DNA of 64,000 bases from Gemmata palustris. GTDB taxonomy: Bacteria > Planctomycetota > Planctomycetia > Gemmatales > Gemmataceae. Where the stretch lies: contig NZ_JAGKQQ010000001.1 in the NCBI RefSeq assembly GCF_017939745.1, forward strand, positions 4,712,001-4,776,000, given 5' to 3'. This document shows, piece by piece, positions 35,071-45,700 of this stretch; position 1 is the first letter of the stretch; each line of letters opens with the position of its first letter. Both the position numbers and the translations under genes were made by a program. The notes below the pieces were generated by a model, which did no database searches, was not told the origin of the DNA, and saw only the letters and a program-made list of their open reading frames with translations.

Positions 35071-35579
35071 GACTGCACGGACCCCGGACCGGAAAATAGG
35101 ACTTCTGCCTTTGTAGTCTCCAGCGGTACTACGGGACAGGCGGCCCTCCGGTTCGGTCGGGGAAAGACGAGACGTGGAGTATTACAGGCGCAGAGGACAG
35201 AGGACAGAGGACAGAGGACAGAGGACAGAGACCGGACGTGTGTTGGTTTTTGTAGCCCCGGACGGGGCGACCGATCGTAGCCAGGGGTGGAGCGCTAGCG
35301 CAACCCCTGGTGAGCTTCGGTTGGCCCTGACGCCCCTCACGGGGCTCGGTTTCATTTCGTTTATGAGTCCCGGGGTTCGCGGAAGCCCGCCAGGGGTGGA
35401 GCAACGCGCAACCCCTGACTGCCATCGGCCGCCCCGTCCGGGGCTACAAAAACAAGGCCTTCTTCTCATTCGCGATCATGATCTGCGTGATCTGCGTTGA
35501 TCCGTGGCTCTGTCCTCTGTCCTCTGTCCTCTGTCCTCTGTCCTCTGTCCTCTGTCCTCTGTTCTCTGTACCTGCCCGC
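35071..35579. repeat. Nested palindromic element flanked by inverted 7-bp tandem repeats
   Basis: The 509 bases between two minus-strand genes contain no gene. AGAGGAC is repeated five-plus times at 35192-35231, and its complement GTCCTCT seven-plus times at 35512-35568. Inside, a 29-base inverted pair (35247-35275 and 35424-35452, one mismatch; core TAGCCCCGGACGGGGCG) encloses two near-identical inner palindromes (35281-35310 and 35390-35419; ends CCAGGGGTGGAGC and GCGCAACCCCTG). The layout is symmetrical at three levels. Confidence 0.92.
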
Positions 35580-37565
35580 CTACTGCGTGGTGTGCCAGAT
35601 GTATTCGAGCACGGCGTTCTTGATCGCGGGCGGGAGCGCGTCGATCTCTTTTTCGTCGAGTTTGCCGTCACCGTTGGTGTCGAACCGCTTGAGCCCGTTC
35701 TTGAACTGCTCCGGGATCACGATGCCGCCCTTCGGGATCTTCACTTCCGGCTTCGGGAAATCGAAGTTCTCGCGCGCCTGTGATCGCGTGTCGAGAACGA
35801 ATTCGACGTAGCCGAGGTGCATTTCGTCGTGGGTCTGCGGTCCCCACTTCACCGCTTTGGTGGGGTCCGGGTTCGCGGGATTTTTGTCACTGTTGTCGTA
35901 CCACGCGACGTAACTCAACCCGCTCCCGCGCGGCACATGCACCGGCTCGGCGAACCGGTACTGCAACTGCCAGTTGAAGTCGTAGTGCGGTACCTCGAGT
36001 AGCGTCGTTACCTTCCCATCCGGGGTGCGGAGGTCGTATTTCGCGGCTTTGCCGCGCAGGTGAGCGTGCGGGAAGAGGGCCAGAATGCGCGTCTCGAACG
36101 GGATAATGGGCAGACTCGCGTTCACTTTGTGGTTGTCGGCGCCGGCGGGGATCGTGAACACCGGGTTCGCGATCCCCGCCACGCGGACCTCGTACCGCGG
36201 TGCCTGTTTCGCGAAGACCAGCCCGATTTTGGTCCGGTCGGTCGTCGCCTTGCCGTTGGGCGTGTAGTGGATCTGGAACCGCAGGAGTGACCCCTTCGGG
36301 AGCTTCTTCGCGTAGCCCTCGGGGTACACCATCGCGCTGTTGCCCGGAACGTAAGCGGCAAAGAAGCCCTGAGCCTCGCCGCCCGAGCCGCGCGACCCCT
36401 TCGGTATCGCGAACACCAGGACGTGGTGAACCACTTCGCGGGCACCCGGTTGCACTTCGAGCGCCTGCACCCACTTGTCCTCGTCGTAAGTCGTTTCCAC
36501 GTTCACGTTCTGGTACGGCATCGTCCCTTCGGCCGGGATCTCGATCGGCTTGGGGATCTGGTACACCACGTCCGGTTTACCAATGAGCCAACCGCTCTCG
36601 TACTTGCGCGGTAAGGGAGCATCGGCCACGTCCCCCTCTTTCAGGTCGGAAGCCAGCCACGCGAGCAGATCGTTCTTGTCGCTTTCCGTGAGCGTGCGGT
36701 CGTTCGCGAACGGCGAGTGCTCGCCCTTCTTCGGCGGAGCCGCGAACCACGGCGGCATCGTGCCCCTACTCACGACCTTGCGAATCATGCCCTTATTCGC
36801 AACGACGGAATCGTAAGTATCGAGTGCGAACGGCCCCACGCCTCCGGTTCGGTGACATTCGACGCAGTTGGCCTGAATGATGCGCTCGACGCGCGCGTGA
36901 TAAGTGAGCGCGACTCGGGGCGCTTTGGCCGCATCCGGCGCGAGTTCGCACCCCGGCGCGGCGGTCGCCTGCACGACCGGGCGCTTGGCGACGAGCAATT
37001 CTTCCAGCGCGGTGACGAGATAATTCGCACGCGGCTTTTCGAGCGCGTAGCCGAGACCGTACTGGTCGTTGACCGCACCGCGGTACTGCAGCGTGCGAGC
37101 GGAATCGAGTACGAACACTTCCGTGGTCGCAGTCGCACCGAACGCGGCCGTGAGTACACCGTCTGTGTCGTGAACGTAGCGCCCCGCGAACCCGTGATCG
37201 CCCGGTTTGTCGGTCTTGGTCGGGTTCACGAACAGGAAGCTCACCCCCCTCCCCGCGAACTCCTTTTCCAGACGGTGAAGCGCCGGCCGGTACTTTTTGC
37301 ACAGCGGACAAGTGGAATTCGTGAAGGCGACAACGGTAAGTTTGCTGCCTTTGAAATCGGACAGCTTTCCCGGTTTGCCGGCGAGGTCCGTGAACGCGAT
37401 ATCGGGAACGAGTCGGCCGATGCCCGCTTCCCCGGGAAGCCGGAGTTTCGGCGCTTCTTTGAGGTTCTGGTCGGCGAGAACTTTTTCGCGCGGCGCGGGC
37501 GCGACATCGGCTGCCGGGGCTACACCGGCAACGAGCACCAGGAACGCGAACGCGGTCAGTCGCAT
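35580..37565 (-). CDS. Redoxin-cytochrome c-copper monooxygenase-EF-hand fusion
   Basis: 661 residues from the ATG at 37565 with a signal peptide (MRLTAFAFLVLVAGVAPAAD). A thioredoxin/AhpC-type domain follows, with redox CPLC at residues 86-89 (VVAFTNSTCPLCKKYRPAL). Then a haem-type cytochrome domain (ANCVECHRTGGVGPF), and a copper type II monooxygenase-like pair of domains with His motifs (REVVHHVLVFAI, LFPHAHLRGKA). A calcium-binding EF hand (DTNGDGKLDEKEI) ends the protein. The copper domains resemble the PHM/DBH fold. It probably acts in the periplasm on an unknown substrate. Fusions of this kind occur in planctomycetes and related phyla. Confidence 0.85.
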   Translation of the reverse strand: MRLTAFAFLVLVAGVAPAADVAPAPREKVLADQNLKEAPKLRLPGEAGIGRLVPDIAFTDLAGKPGKLSDFKGSKLTVVAFTNSTCPLCKKYRPALHRLEKEFAGRGVSFLFVNPTKTDKPGDHGFAGRYVHDTDGVLTAAFGATATTEVFVLDSARTLQYRGAVNDQYGLGYALEKPRANYLVTALEELLVAKRPVVQATAAPGCELAPDAAKAPRVALTYHARVERIIQANCVECHRTGGVGPFALDTYDSVVANKGMIRKVVSRGTMPPWFAAPPKKGEHSPFANDRTLTESDKNDLLAWLASDLKEGDVADAPLPRKYESGWLIGKPDVVYQIPKPIEIPAEGTMPYQNVNVETTYDEDKWVQALEVQPGAREVVHHVLVFAIPKGSRGSGGEAQGFFAAYVPGNSAMVYPEGYAKKLPKGSLLRFQIHYTPNGKATTDRTKIGLVFAKQAPRYEVRVAGIANPVFTIPAGADNHKVNASLPIIPFETRILALFPHAHLRGKAAKYDLRTPDGKVTTLLEVPHYDFNWQLQYRFAEPVHVPRGSGLSYVAWYDNSDKNPANPDPTKAVKWGPQTHDEMHLGYVEFVLDTRSQARENFDFPKPEVKIPKGGIVIPEQFKNGLKRFDTNGDGKLDEKEIDALPPAIKNAVLEYIWHTTQ

Positions 37566-37653
37566 ATGGCAAATCCGTGAGGGCCGTAGAGAGGCGTTAT
37601 CACGGATACCCGAGAACGGGTCAACGTGTTTCAGACGCACCGGACGGAAGAGC

Positions 37654-37758
37654 GCACAGGGCTTCCGCCGCGGAGCGACTGGCGTTTAAACATAGGGCGG
37701 AAGCGATTCTTCGCCCCGGCGGGGCCGGCGTTCGTAGCACAGGGCGGAAGCCCTGTGC
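37654..37758. repeat. Inverted-repeat element in a divergent intergenic region
   Basis: Perfect 16-base arms (GCACAGGGCTTCCGCC at 37654-37669 and its complement at 37743-37758) flank 73 bases that contain a third partial copy (AGGGCGGAAGCG near 37693). It lies between two divergent genes, so it may affect either promoter. Confidence 0.85.
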
Positions 37759-37824
37759 ATTCTCGTGCTCGACCGGGTACCATCGTTTTCCAAGCTCGAT
37801 TTCAGCAATCCTTCGGATGCCACC

Positions 37825-40800
37825 ATGATCCGCTCGCTATTGCCGGTCGTTGTTGCACTTCTTGTACTCGCGGGGCCGTCGCCCGCGTTCGCGCAAGACA
37901 AGAAGCCAGTGCGCTTGATCGCGGAGGCGGAAGACTTCACCGTCACCTCGGGCTGGAAGGTGATGCCGTACCGCGAGAATTACTTCGCAGGGACGTTCGC
38001 CATCACATTTTTGTCGCGGATGTCGTGTTTAAGTGCCCCGGACGAGATCGCGGCCGGCAAGAAAGCCGTTGCGGAACAAGCGATCACGATTCCCTACGCC
38101 GACACGTTCGAGGTTATGGTCCGGTACGAGCAACCGTACCAGTTCGCGGCCGAGTTCACGGTCGAAGTCGAGCAAGACGGCAAAGTGGTCGGGAGCTTCC
38201 CGTGCGGGCGCCTGACCGATCCGAAAATCTGGGCGTTCAACGACCACAAGCGCGTCCTGATGGAGCGATACTCGTGGAGCGGCACCGACAACATCGTCTG
38301 GCAGCAACCGGGAAACGTGAAGCTCGCCGCCGGCACCGCGAAACTGCGTCTCATCGCGACCGAGCAGAAGGACGGCGACAAACCGCGCGTGAACATCGCG
38401 AAGCGGAACATCGACCTCGTGTGCCTGACGAACGATAAGGCCGGCACGGAGGCCCAGAAGAAAACGGGCTACCTCGAATTCGACGGCTGGCTCGTGCAGG
38501 ACGGCGACGTGTTCGTCCGGTTCACGAACCCGAAGGACGGGTTCGGGCCGGTCGTGCCGGTCGTCGCGCCGTTCGATCAGGGGCAGCACTCGCCGTACTA
38601 CGTTCACGTCCGCGACTGGCCCACGCAGCAAGTGATGAAGAGCGGGCGCACGGTATCGGAATCCAAGTACCAGAACGCCGGTCCGCGCTCCACCAAAGTG
38701 AAGCCGGAAGCACTCGCCCCGGTTATCCCCGCTCCGGCAACGATCCCGAATAACGAGTACCTGCAACCGGGGGATACGTCGGGGTGGGTACCGCTCGGTC
38801 CCGTACTTGATTCGCTCAACTACTCGCAGTGGTTTCCGAAGGCGATCTACAAGGGCAAAGTCGAGGGCGTCCACCTCCGCCTGGAGTTCGGTATCCCGGA
38901 CGGTCGCGGCGGGATCAAGTTGGTGAAGAACGTAACCGTAAAGGGGCCGGCGCAAAATCTCTCGCCCGCGTGCTTCGACATTCCGGGCTGCGTGAACCCG
39001 AACCAGGACCACCTGCTCGCGCTCATCAAGCGCTACTGGAAGCCCGAAATCCGCACGCAGAAGGAAGTGCTCGACTACTTGAACGCGGAAGTCGCGAAGT
39101 TTCCGCAAGTCGGCAGCGTGCCGAAGCGGATGCCGATCTACGGCATCATGGGATTCGGTTCCGCACACACCGCGTTCCCCGAAGCGAAACAACTTGCCCT
39201 CGCGCTAGGCGATAACACCACGGTCAATGCGACCGGCAAGAAGCGCGAACTGGTGGCGCACTGGGCCGATCCGTCCGTGGAGTCGATCAAGAAGCAAGAA
39301 ATGGCCCGTAAAGGCGGGTTCGATGACCTCGCTATTGTGAGTTACGGCGACGAGATTCACCTGCCAGCGATCCCGCTTAAGGACGATGAGTTCGCGAAGT
39401 GGCTCAAGGACCGGGGAGTAACCGTTGAAGGCGCGGTGAAGTACACGGCTGATAAGAAAGATCCGCTCTACTACTACTCCCAGATCGCGGCCAAGGAGAA
39501 AGGCGCAGCGAAGTTCGCCGAGGGAACGGCCTACTACAAATCAAAGGGCGTGCTCACGGGCGCGAACTATTCGCCGCACGCGAACTACCTCGTCACCGAA
39601 CTCGATTACATCCGCCCGTTCAAGCTCAAGGCGATGTCGATGCCCTGGACGGAGGACTATGCTTGGCAGATCGCGGAGTTCAGCCCGCAGATCGTGGGGT
39701 ATCTCGCGAGCGGGCTGCGCGCGGGGGCGAAGTACGACGACTTGCCGATTCACATGTACGTGATGCCGCACTCACCGGGTCAATTGCCGAGCGAGTTCCG
39801 GCAGAGCTTCTACACATCGATCGCCCACGGCGCGAAGATGATTAACTACTTCTGTGCGACGCCGTCCGCCGTGGGTGCTACCGAAAACTACGTCGACAGC
39901 TACGACCTGAAGATGTGGAAGGAGATCCACGCCTGCACGCACGAGGCCGGCATCTTTGAAGATTACATTGTGGACGGCAAAGTGCGCCCCGCGAAGGTCG
40001 GGTTGCTCCTTTCGAGCACGGACGAGTTAATCACCGGCGTCAACAACTTCTCACTCGCGATCCACAACAACGAACGCAAGGCGCTCTATTACGCGCTGCG
40101 TCACTCGCAGGTGCCGGTCGATTTCCTCTCGGAAGATGACGTGATTGACGGCCGGGCGAAGGACTACAAGCTCATCTACGTCACGCAGCAGTACCTCCAC
40201 TCCAAGTGTCTGGATTCGCTGCAGAAATGGTGCGAGGCCGGAGGAACGGTCGTCGCGACGGTCGGAGGAGGGTACTTCAACGAGTTCCAGAAAGAGAACC
40301 CAGCAACCGCGAAGTTCTATGGCGCCACCGGCAGCAAGATCACGACCGACCCCAACCTCGTCTCAAAGTATTTGCGGAAGGAGAACACGCCGTTCTTCAG
40401 CAAGCACGACCTCCCGCAGTACGAGCCGATGGACACGGCCCACTGGCACATCGGCGGGTTGTCGAAAGTGGACCCCGACCCGGCCCCGTCACCGAACCAC
40501 GTCTTCAACGTGCCCGTGATCGCGTGGAAGCAGGCGCTCACCGCGACCGATGGCACGGTCATCGGCAAGTTCAAGGACGGCGCGCCCGCGGTGATCGCGA
40601 AGCGCCACGGCACCGGGCGCACGATCCTGTTCGGGTTCCTGCCGGGGCAGGCGTACCTGCAAAGCGGGTTGCCCGTGCGCCCGGTCGATCGCGGGGCGAG
40701 TGCAGAGAGCTACTCGCACTTCTTGCCCACGGGGATGCGGCTCCACCTGCTCACGCGGCTCGCGGACGACTTCTTGGGCTTCGCGGGGCGCGACGCGAAG

Positions 40801-41061
40801 CCCGTCGTCACCACGGACGGGCTCGTGGAAACGATGTGCATCGACACGCCCGCGAAGGGTGATGCGCCCGCCAAACTCGCGGTGCCGCTCATCAACTGGA
40901 GCGGCGCGGAACAGACCTCGCTCACGATCACGATCCGCGTGGACAAGGTGAGCAAGGTGCGGAGCGTCGAGCGCGGGGAACTGAAGTTCACGCAGCTCAA
41001 AGGCGCCATTCAGATCAACATGCCGCTGAACGTTGCGGACATGCTCCTCATTGACAAGTAA
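37825..41061 (+). CDS. Large secreted protein, possible glycoside-hydrolase-like
   Basis: 1078 residues from the ATG at 37825, with a signal peptide (RSLLPVVVALLVLAGPSPAF) and cleavage near AFAQD. Residues about 30-200 look like a carbohydrate-binding beta-sandwich (AEAEDFTVTSGWKVMPY, FEVMVRYEQPYQFA). A large central domain has a TIM-barrel-like run (DYIRPFKLKAMSMPWTEDYA, YMVP-like MYVMPHSPGQLPSEF). The segment with VGLLLSSTDELITG, YALRHSQVPVDFLSEDDV and YKLIYVTQQYLHSKCLDSLQ resembles the trimerisation-type domain of GH42 beta-galactosidases. The hydrolase assignment is inferred. Confidence 0.65.
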   Translation: MIRSLLPVVVALLVLAGPSPAFAQDKKPVRLIAEAEDFTVTSGWKVMPYRENYFAGTFAITFLSRMSCLSAPDEIAAGKKAVAEQAITIPYADTFEVMVRYEQPYQFAAEFTVEVEQDGKVVGSFPCGRLTDPKIWAFNDHKRVLMERYSWSGTDNIVWQQPGNVKLAAGTAKLRLIATEQKDGDKPRVNIAKRNIDLVCLTNDKAGTEAQKKTGYLEFDGWLVQDGDVFVRFTNPKDGFGPVVPVVAPFDQGQHSPYYVHVRDWPTQQVMKSGRTVSESKYQNAGPRSTKVKPEALAPVIPAPATIPNNEYLQPGDTSGWVPLGPVLDSLNYSQWFPKAIYKGKVEGVHLRLEFGIPDGRGGIKLVKNVTVKGPAQNLSPACFDIPGCVNPNQDHLLALIKRYWKPEIRTQKEVLDYLNAEVAKFPQVGSVPKRMPIYGIMGFGSAHTAFPEAKQLALALGDNTTVNATGKKRELVAHWADPSVESIKKQEMARKGGFDDLAIVSYGDEIHLPAIPLKDDEFAKWLKDRGVTVEGAVKYTADKKDPLYYYSQIAAKEKGAAKFAEGTAYYKSKGVLTGANYSPHANYLVTELDYIRPFKLKAMSMPWTEDYAWQIAEFSPQIVGYLASGLRAGAKYDDLPIHMYVMPHSPGQLPSEFRQSFYTSIAHGAKMINYFCATPSAVGATENYVDSYDLKMWKEIHACTHEAGIFEDYIVDGKVRPAKVGLLLSSTDELITGVNNFSLAIHNNERKALYYALRHSQVPVDFLSEDDVIDGRAKDYKLIYVTQQYLHSKCLDSLQKWCEAGGTVVATVGGGYFNEFQKENPATAKFYGATGSKITTDPNLVSKYLRKENTPFFSKHDLPQYEPMDTAHWHIGGLSKVDPDPAPSPNHVFNVPVIAWKQALTATDGTVIGKFKDGAPAVIAKRHGTGRTILFGFLPGQAYLQSGLPVRPVDRGASAESYSHFLPTGMRLHLLTRLADDFLGFAGRDAKPVVTTDGLVETMCIDTPAKGDAPAKLAVPLINWSGAEQTSLTITIRVDKVSKVRSVERGELKFTQLKGAIQINMPLNVADMLLIDK

Positions 41062-41210
41062 GGCCCTCCGCTCGCGGTGGCCCACGGGTCACCGCGGGCC
41101 GCCGGTCGGATTTCTCGGGCCGGTCCGCGGCGCCGCCCTTCTCTTCCCCACTTCCGGTCCTCCATACACTACTCCCCGACACGACCCAACAAATCCGCGG
41201 GGAAACGCAC

Positions 41211-42530
41211 ATGGCGGACGGCACAGGCGGCCACAAGGTGGTCATCATCGGCGGCGGGTTCGGCGGGCTGGTCGCGGCACAATCGCTGAACAAAACGCCG
41301 ACCGACGTCACGCTCATCGATCGGCGCAACTTCCACCTGTTCCAACCGCTGCTGTACCAGGTCGCGACCGGCGCGCTCTCGCCCGCCAACATTGCGGCCC
41401 CGCTCCGGTCCGCGCTCAAAAAGCAGAAGAACACGCGCGTGGTGCTCGGCGAGGTGACCGGGTTCGATATCGCCGGCAAAACCGTACTGCTCAAGGACGG
41501 CGCGCGCGTCCCGTTCGATTCGCTCATCGTTTCGGCCGGGTCCACGCACCACTACTTCGGCCACAACGAGTGGGAGGAGTTCGCCCCGGGCCTAAAAACC
41601 ATCGAGGACGCGACCGAGATCCGGCGCCGGGTGCTGTCCGCGTTCGAGCGGGCCGAGCGCGCGACCGACCCCACGGAACAGGCCCGGCTCCTCACGTTCG
41701 TGGTCGTCGGCGGCGGGCCGACCGGGGTGGAGATGGCCGGCGCGATCCGCGAGCTCGCGAAGTACACGCTCCGCGCCGACTTCCGCAACATCAACTCGGC
41801 CACCGCGCGCGTGATAATCGTTGAGGGGCAGACCCGCGTACTCGGCGCGTTCCACGAGTCGCTTAGCGCGCGGGCGAAGGTCGCGCTGGAAGAAATGGGC
41901 ATTGAAGTGCAACTCGATTGCCACGTGACCTCGATTGGGGCGGGGCACGTGCTCGTAAAGCCCGACGGGGGTAAGGGCGAGGTGACCCGGATCGATACCG
42001 AAACGGTCGTGTGGGCCGCGGGCGTGAAGGCGTCGCCGCTCGGGAAGCTGCTCGCGGACGCGCTCGGCGGCGTCACGGTCGGGCGCGGCGGGCACGTCCC
42101 GGTGAACCCCGATTGTAGTGTCGGAACGCACCCCAACGTCTTCGTGATCGGCGACCTCGCCAGTTGCCCCGACGCGAACGGCAAGCCGCTCCCGGGCGTC
42201 GCCCAGGTCGCGATGCAGCAGGGCGAGTACGTGGCCGGCGCCATCGTGCGCCGACTCAAGGGCGAGGGCCCGAAGGGGCCGTTCCGCTACTTCGACAAGG
42301 GGAACATGGCGACGATCGGCCGCGCGCGGGCGGTGGCCGAGGCGTTCGGCATCCGGTTCAGCGGGCACCTCGCGTGGTTCGCGTGGTTGTTCATCCACAT
42401 CCTGTACCTAGCCCGGTTCGAGAACCGCGTGCTGGTGCTGTTCCAGTGGTTCTTCAACTACGTCACGCGGAACCGCGCCGCCCGGCTCATTACCGGCGAG
42501 CGCTCGACCGACGCGCGCGGCACGAAGTGA
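41211..42530 (+). CDS. ndh: Type II NADH dehydrogenase (NDH-2)
   Basis: 439 residues with GGGGAAACG before the ATG. FAD site KVVIIGGGFGGLVAAQSL; the family's HLFQPLLYQVATGALSP; the NADH site FVVVGGGPTGVEMAGAI; and the second FAD motif NVFVIGDLASC. A C-terminal amphipathic/hydrophobic segment (HLAWFAWLFIHILYLARFEN) anchors it to the membrane, as in NDH-2. It transfers electrons from NADH to quinone without pumping protons. It is monocistronic and codirectional with the AAA+ cluster downstream. Confidence 0.93.
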   Translation: MADGTGGHKVVIIGGGFGGLVAAQSLNKTPTDVTLIDRRNFHLFQPLLYQVATGALSPANIAAPLRSALKKQKNTRVVLGEVTGFDIAGKTVLLKDGARVPFDSLIVSAGSTHHYFGHNEWEEFAPGLKTIEDATEIRRRVLSAFERAERATDPTEQARLLTFVVVGGGPTGVEMAGAIRELAKYTLRADFRNINSATARVIIVEGQTRVLGAFHESLSARAKVALEEMGIEVQLDCHVTSIGAGHVLVKPDGGKGEVTRIDTETVVWAAGVKASPLGKLLADALGGVTVGRGGHVPVNPDCSVGTHPNVFVIGDLASCPDANGKPLPGVAQVAMQQGEYVAGAIVRRLKGEGPKGPFRYFDKGNMATIGRARAVAEAFGIRFSGHLAWFAWLFIHILYLARFENRVLVLFQWFFNYVTRNRAARLITGERSTDARGTK

Positions 42531-42768
42531 TCCGCTCGCGGACCCACGGGGCGGGTGAGATTTAGAAGCCGACCGAACCTCGCGGACGTGTTCCGCCTCT
42601 CGTAGTTGGGCACCGGTGCCGGCGTTCCGAAGCGCGGCGGGTGCTACACACGAGACGGTCCGTGCCAGGAGGCGCGGGAAAGCACCGCGATCATCGACCG
42701 TTGGCCCGCCCCACAACCGGAACCGGACGTCTCAAGAAGAGTCAACCGTTGTTCGCCCCGGAGGACAC

Positions 42769-45700
42769 ATGGCGTCCGAGATCGCGTTCCCCGTCTCTCT
42801 GGCGCTGCGTAAAGTCGGTCCGGGCGCGGTACTCGCGGAACCGCTCCTGTTCCCGGAATTCGCGCGACTGGGTGCGAACCGCGCGCTGTCGGGCTCCGCG
42901 GCGCGCCGGAACCTGCTCGAACTCCTCCCGAAACTCGATCCGGCCACGCTGATTCAGCGCCGCCGCGCGCGAGCCGCGCGCGAGCTCACGTTCACGCTGG
43001 AACTCCCGCCGCCGCGCGCGAACGAAGCCTGGCGCGACCCGCTCGTGCTCGAGTTCCACGCGGCCGTGTGGGACCAATCACAGCCCGATCCGGCGCCCGA
43101 CACCGCACCGTTCAGCGCGCTCGGCCCGCGTCACGAGCACTACGTCCTCGCGCGCGTGATCGAGCTCGGGATCGAAGTCATCGCCGCGCCGAGTGACGAC
43201 CTCGTGTCGCTGCTGCAAAAAGAATCGCTCGCCGCGCTCCGGCGCCTGAACCTGTCCGTCAACTTGCGTTCCCTCGCCGCGGTGCAAACGACGCTCGGGT
43301 TCGCGGTGGAGCACCACACCCTGACCGTCCGCGTTCCCACGCTCAAGGACCGCGTACTGCGCGCCGAAGCCGCCGAACAAGACGGCAAAAAATCGCTGCT
43401 CCAGCAAATCGGCACGCTCCTCGGGCGCGACCGCGAAAAGGCCTACGAGACCGACGAAACGGTAACCGAACTCACCCGCGCGCTGACGGGGAACCCGGCC
43501 CAAAGTGTGCTCCTGATCGGCCCGAGCGGTGTGGGTAAAACGGCCGCGGTGCGCGAACTCGCCCGGCGCCGGTTCGAGACCGCGTGCGCGCCGGTGTACC
43601 AGACGAGCGGTTCCCGCATCGTCGCCGGGCAGTGCGGCTTCGGGATGTGGCAGGAGCGCTGCCAGGAACTCGTCAAGGACGCGACCAGGAAGAAGGCCGT
43701 CGTTCACGTCGGCCCGCTCGTGGAACTGCTCGAAGTGGGTAAGAGCGAGCACAACAGTTCCGGTATCGCGACGTTCCTGCGCCCCGCGATCGCGCGCGGC
43801 GAGTTCCTCTGCATCGCGGAATGCACCCCCGAGCAGATCCCGCTGATCGAGAAGCAAGACCCGCAGTTGCTCGATGCGTTCCGCCACATCACGGTAAAAG
43901 AACCCGACGCGGCAAGGGGGCGCGTGATCCTCGCGAGCTTCGCGCGCGACAACGCCCGGCGCGTGACCGAACCCGCCGCGCTCGCGGCAACGGACCGGCT
44001 CCACCGCCGGTACGCGACCTACTCCGCGTACCCGGGTCGGCCGCTCCGGTTCCTCGAAAACCTCATTCGCGACGGCGCCAAAGACGCGCCCGTCACCGAG
44101 AGCGAAGTGTTCGACGGGTTCACGCGCGAAACCGGCCTCCCGCGGGCCATCATTGACCCGAACGTGCCGCTCGATCTCGCGGAGACGCACACGTGGTTCG
44201 CGGGCCGCGTCGTCGGCCAGCCGGACGCGGTCCACCTCGTTACGGACCTGCTCGCGACGGTAAAAGCCGGACTCACGCGCCCGAACCGGCCCATCGCGTC
44301 GCTGCTGTTCATCGGCCCGACCGGGGTGGGCAAAACGGAGATGGCCAAGGCCGTCGCGGAGTTCCTGTTCGGCTCGAAGGACCGGCTCACGCGCTTCGAC
44401 ATGAGCGAGTTCGCGGACCCGGTCGCGGTGCGCCGACTGGTGGGCGGGGCGTTCGGGACCGAGGGGTTGCTGACCGCGAAGGTCCGCGAGCAGCCGTTCA
44501 GCGTGCTGCTGCTCGACGAAGTTGAGAAGGCCGACGGCTCGTTCTTCGACCTGCTCCTGCAAGCGCTCGGCGAAGCGCGCCTCACGGACGCGGGCGGGCG
44601 GCTCGCGGACTTCCGCAACACGGTAGTCATTCTCACGTCGAACCTCGGCGCGGAGTCGTTCCGGCGCGGGGCCGCGGGGTTCATTGGGGGCGGCGCCGGC
44701 AAAGCGGAATCGCAAGAGCACTTCGCGCGGGCCGTCGAGCAATTCCTGCGGCCCGAAATGTTCAACCGGCTCGATCGCATCGTACCGTTCGCGCCGCTCG
44801 GCACCGACGTCATCCGCCGGATCGCGGACCGCGAGTGGCACAAGGTGCTCAACCGCGACGGCGTCCGCTTCCGCGAACTCGCGCTTTCGGCGAACGCACT
44901 CTTACTCGACCATCTCGCAGAAACGGGCTACGACCCGCGGTACGGCGCGCGCCCGCTGAAGCGCGCGATGGAGCGCGAGTTGCTCGCGCCGCTCGCGCGA
45001 CAAATGAACCGCCACGCGGGTGACGTTCCGCTGTCCGTGGAAATCGGTTTCGAGCGGAACGCGCCTTCGGTGCTTGTTCGGCCACTTCAAGGCGCTCGTG
45101 CAAAGGCCCAGCGCGAACCATCCAGCCCGAGCGGGAAGCTCGCCTCCAGCGCGCAAGCAATGCGCCGGTGGCACCAGTTGCTCGCGGCGTCTTCCACCGT
45201 GCGCGAGTTGAACAATGATGTGTACCAGTTCTCCCAACAAGAGGCGCGCATCCTGAAGAAGCAGGCCGCGAAAAAGAAGCTCACCGCCGAGGACCAGTAC
45301 GTTCTCGCGGCGCTCGGGAAGCTGCGCGATGTCGCCGGGGACGTGCTCCAGCAACGGAGCGCGGCGTTCGCCCTCGAAGACGCGGCCGTGGTCGCGTTCC
45401 ACGAGACGGCCGAGAACCCGCCCGCCGATCTGCAAGAGCGGCTCGACGACGCGAACCAGAACTGGGACAAGCTGCTCCTTCGCTTGTACGCGCTGAACGC
45501 GCCGACCGGGGACCGCGTCACGCTCGCCCTCTTTAGTGAGCACCGCGAGCACCTGGCGGAAATGGCGTCGGCGTACCGGAACATTGCGAATGACAACGGG
45601 CTGACGGTCGACATGATCCGCTACGACTTGCCGGACTCGGACGAGCCGGTCCCCGCACCGCCGGCAGCGCCGCGCCCGACCGACACCCCGCCTCCGGGCG

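Noticed and set aside
35174..35500. Short frames across the nested palindrome
   Set aside because: They translate repeat sequence on both strands and have no support as genes.
35192..35568. Possible CRISPR array from tandem AGAGGAC repeats
   Set aside because: Repeats are 7 bases long with no spacers, and the two arrays are inverted; no cas genes are near.
43078..44841. 587-codon open frame antisense to AAA+ gene 1
   Set aside because: Same artefact: opposite strand of a clear AAA+ gene, Arg/Glu/Val-rich with no motif.
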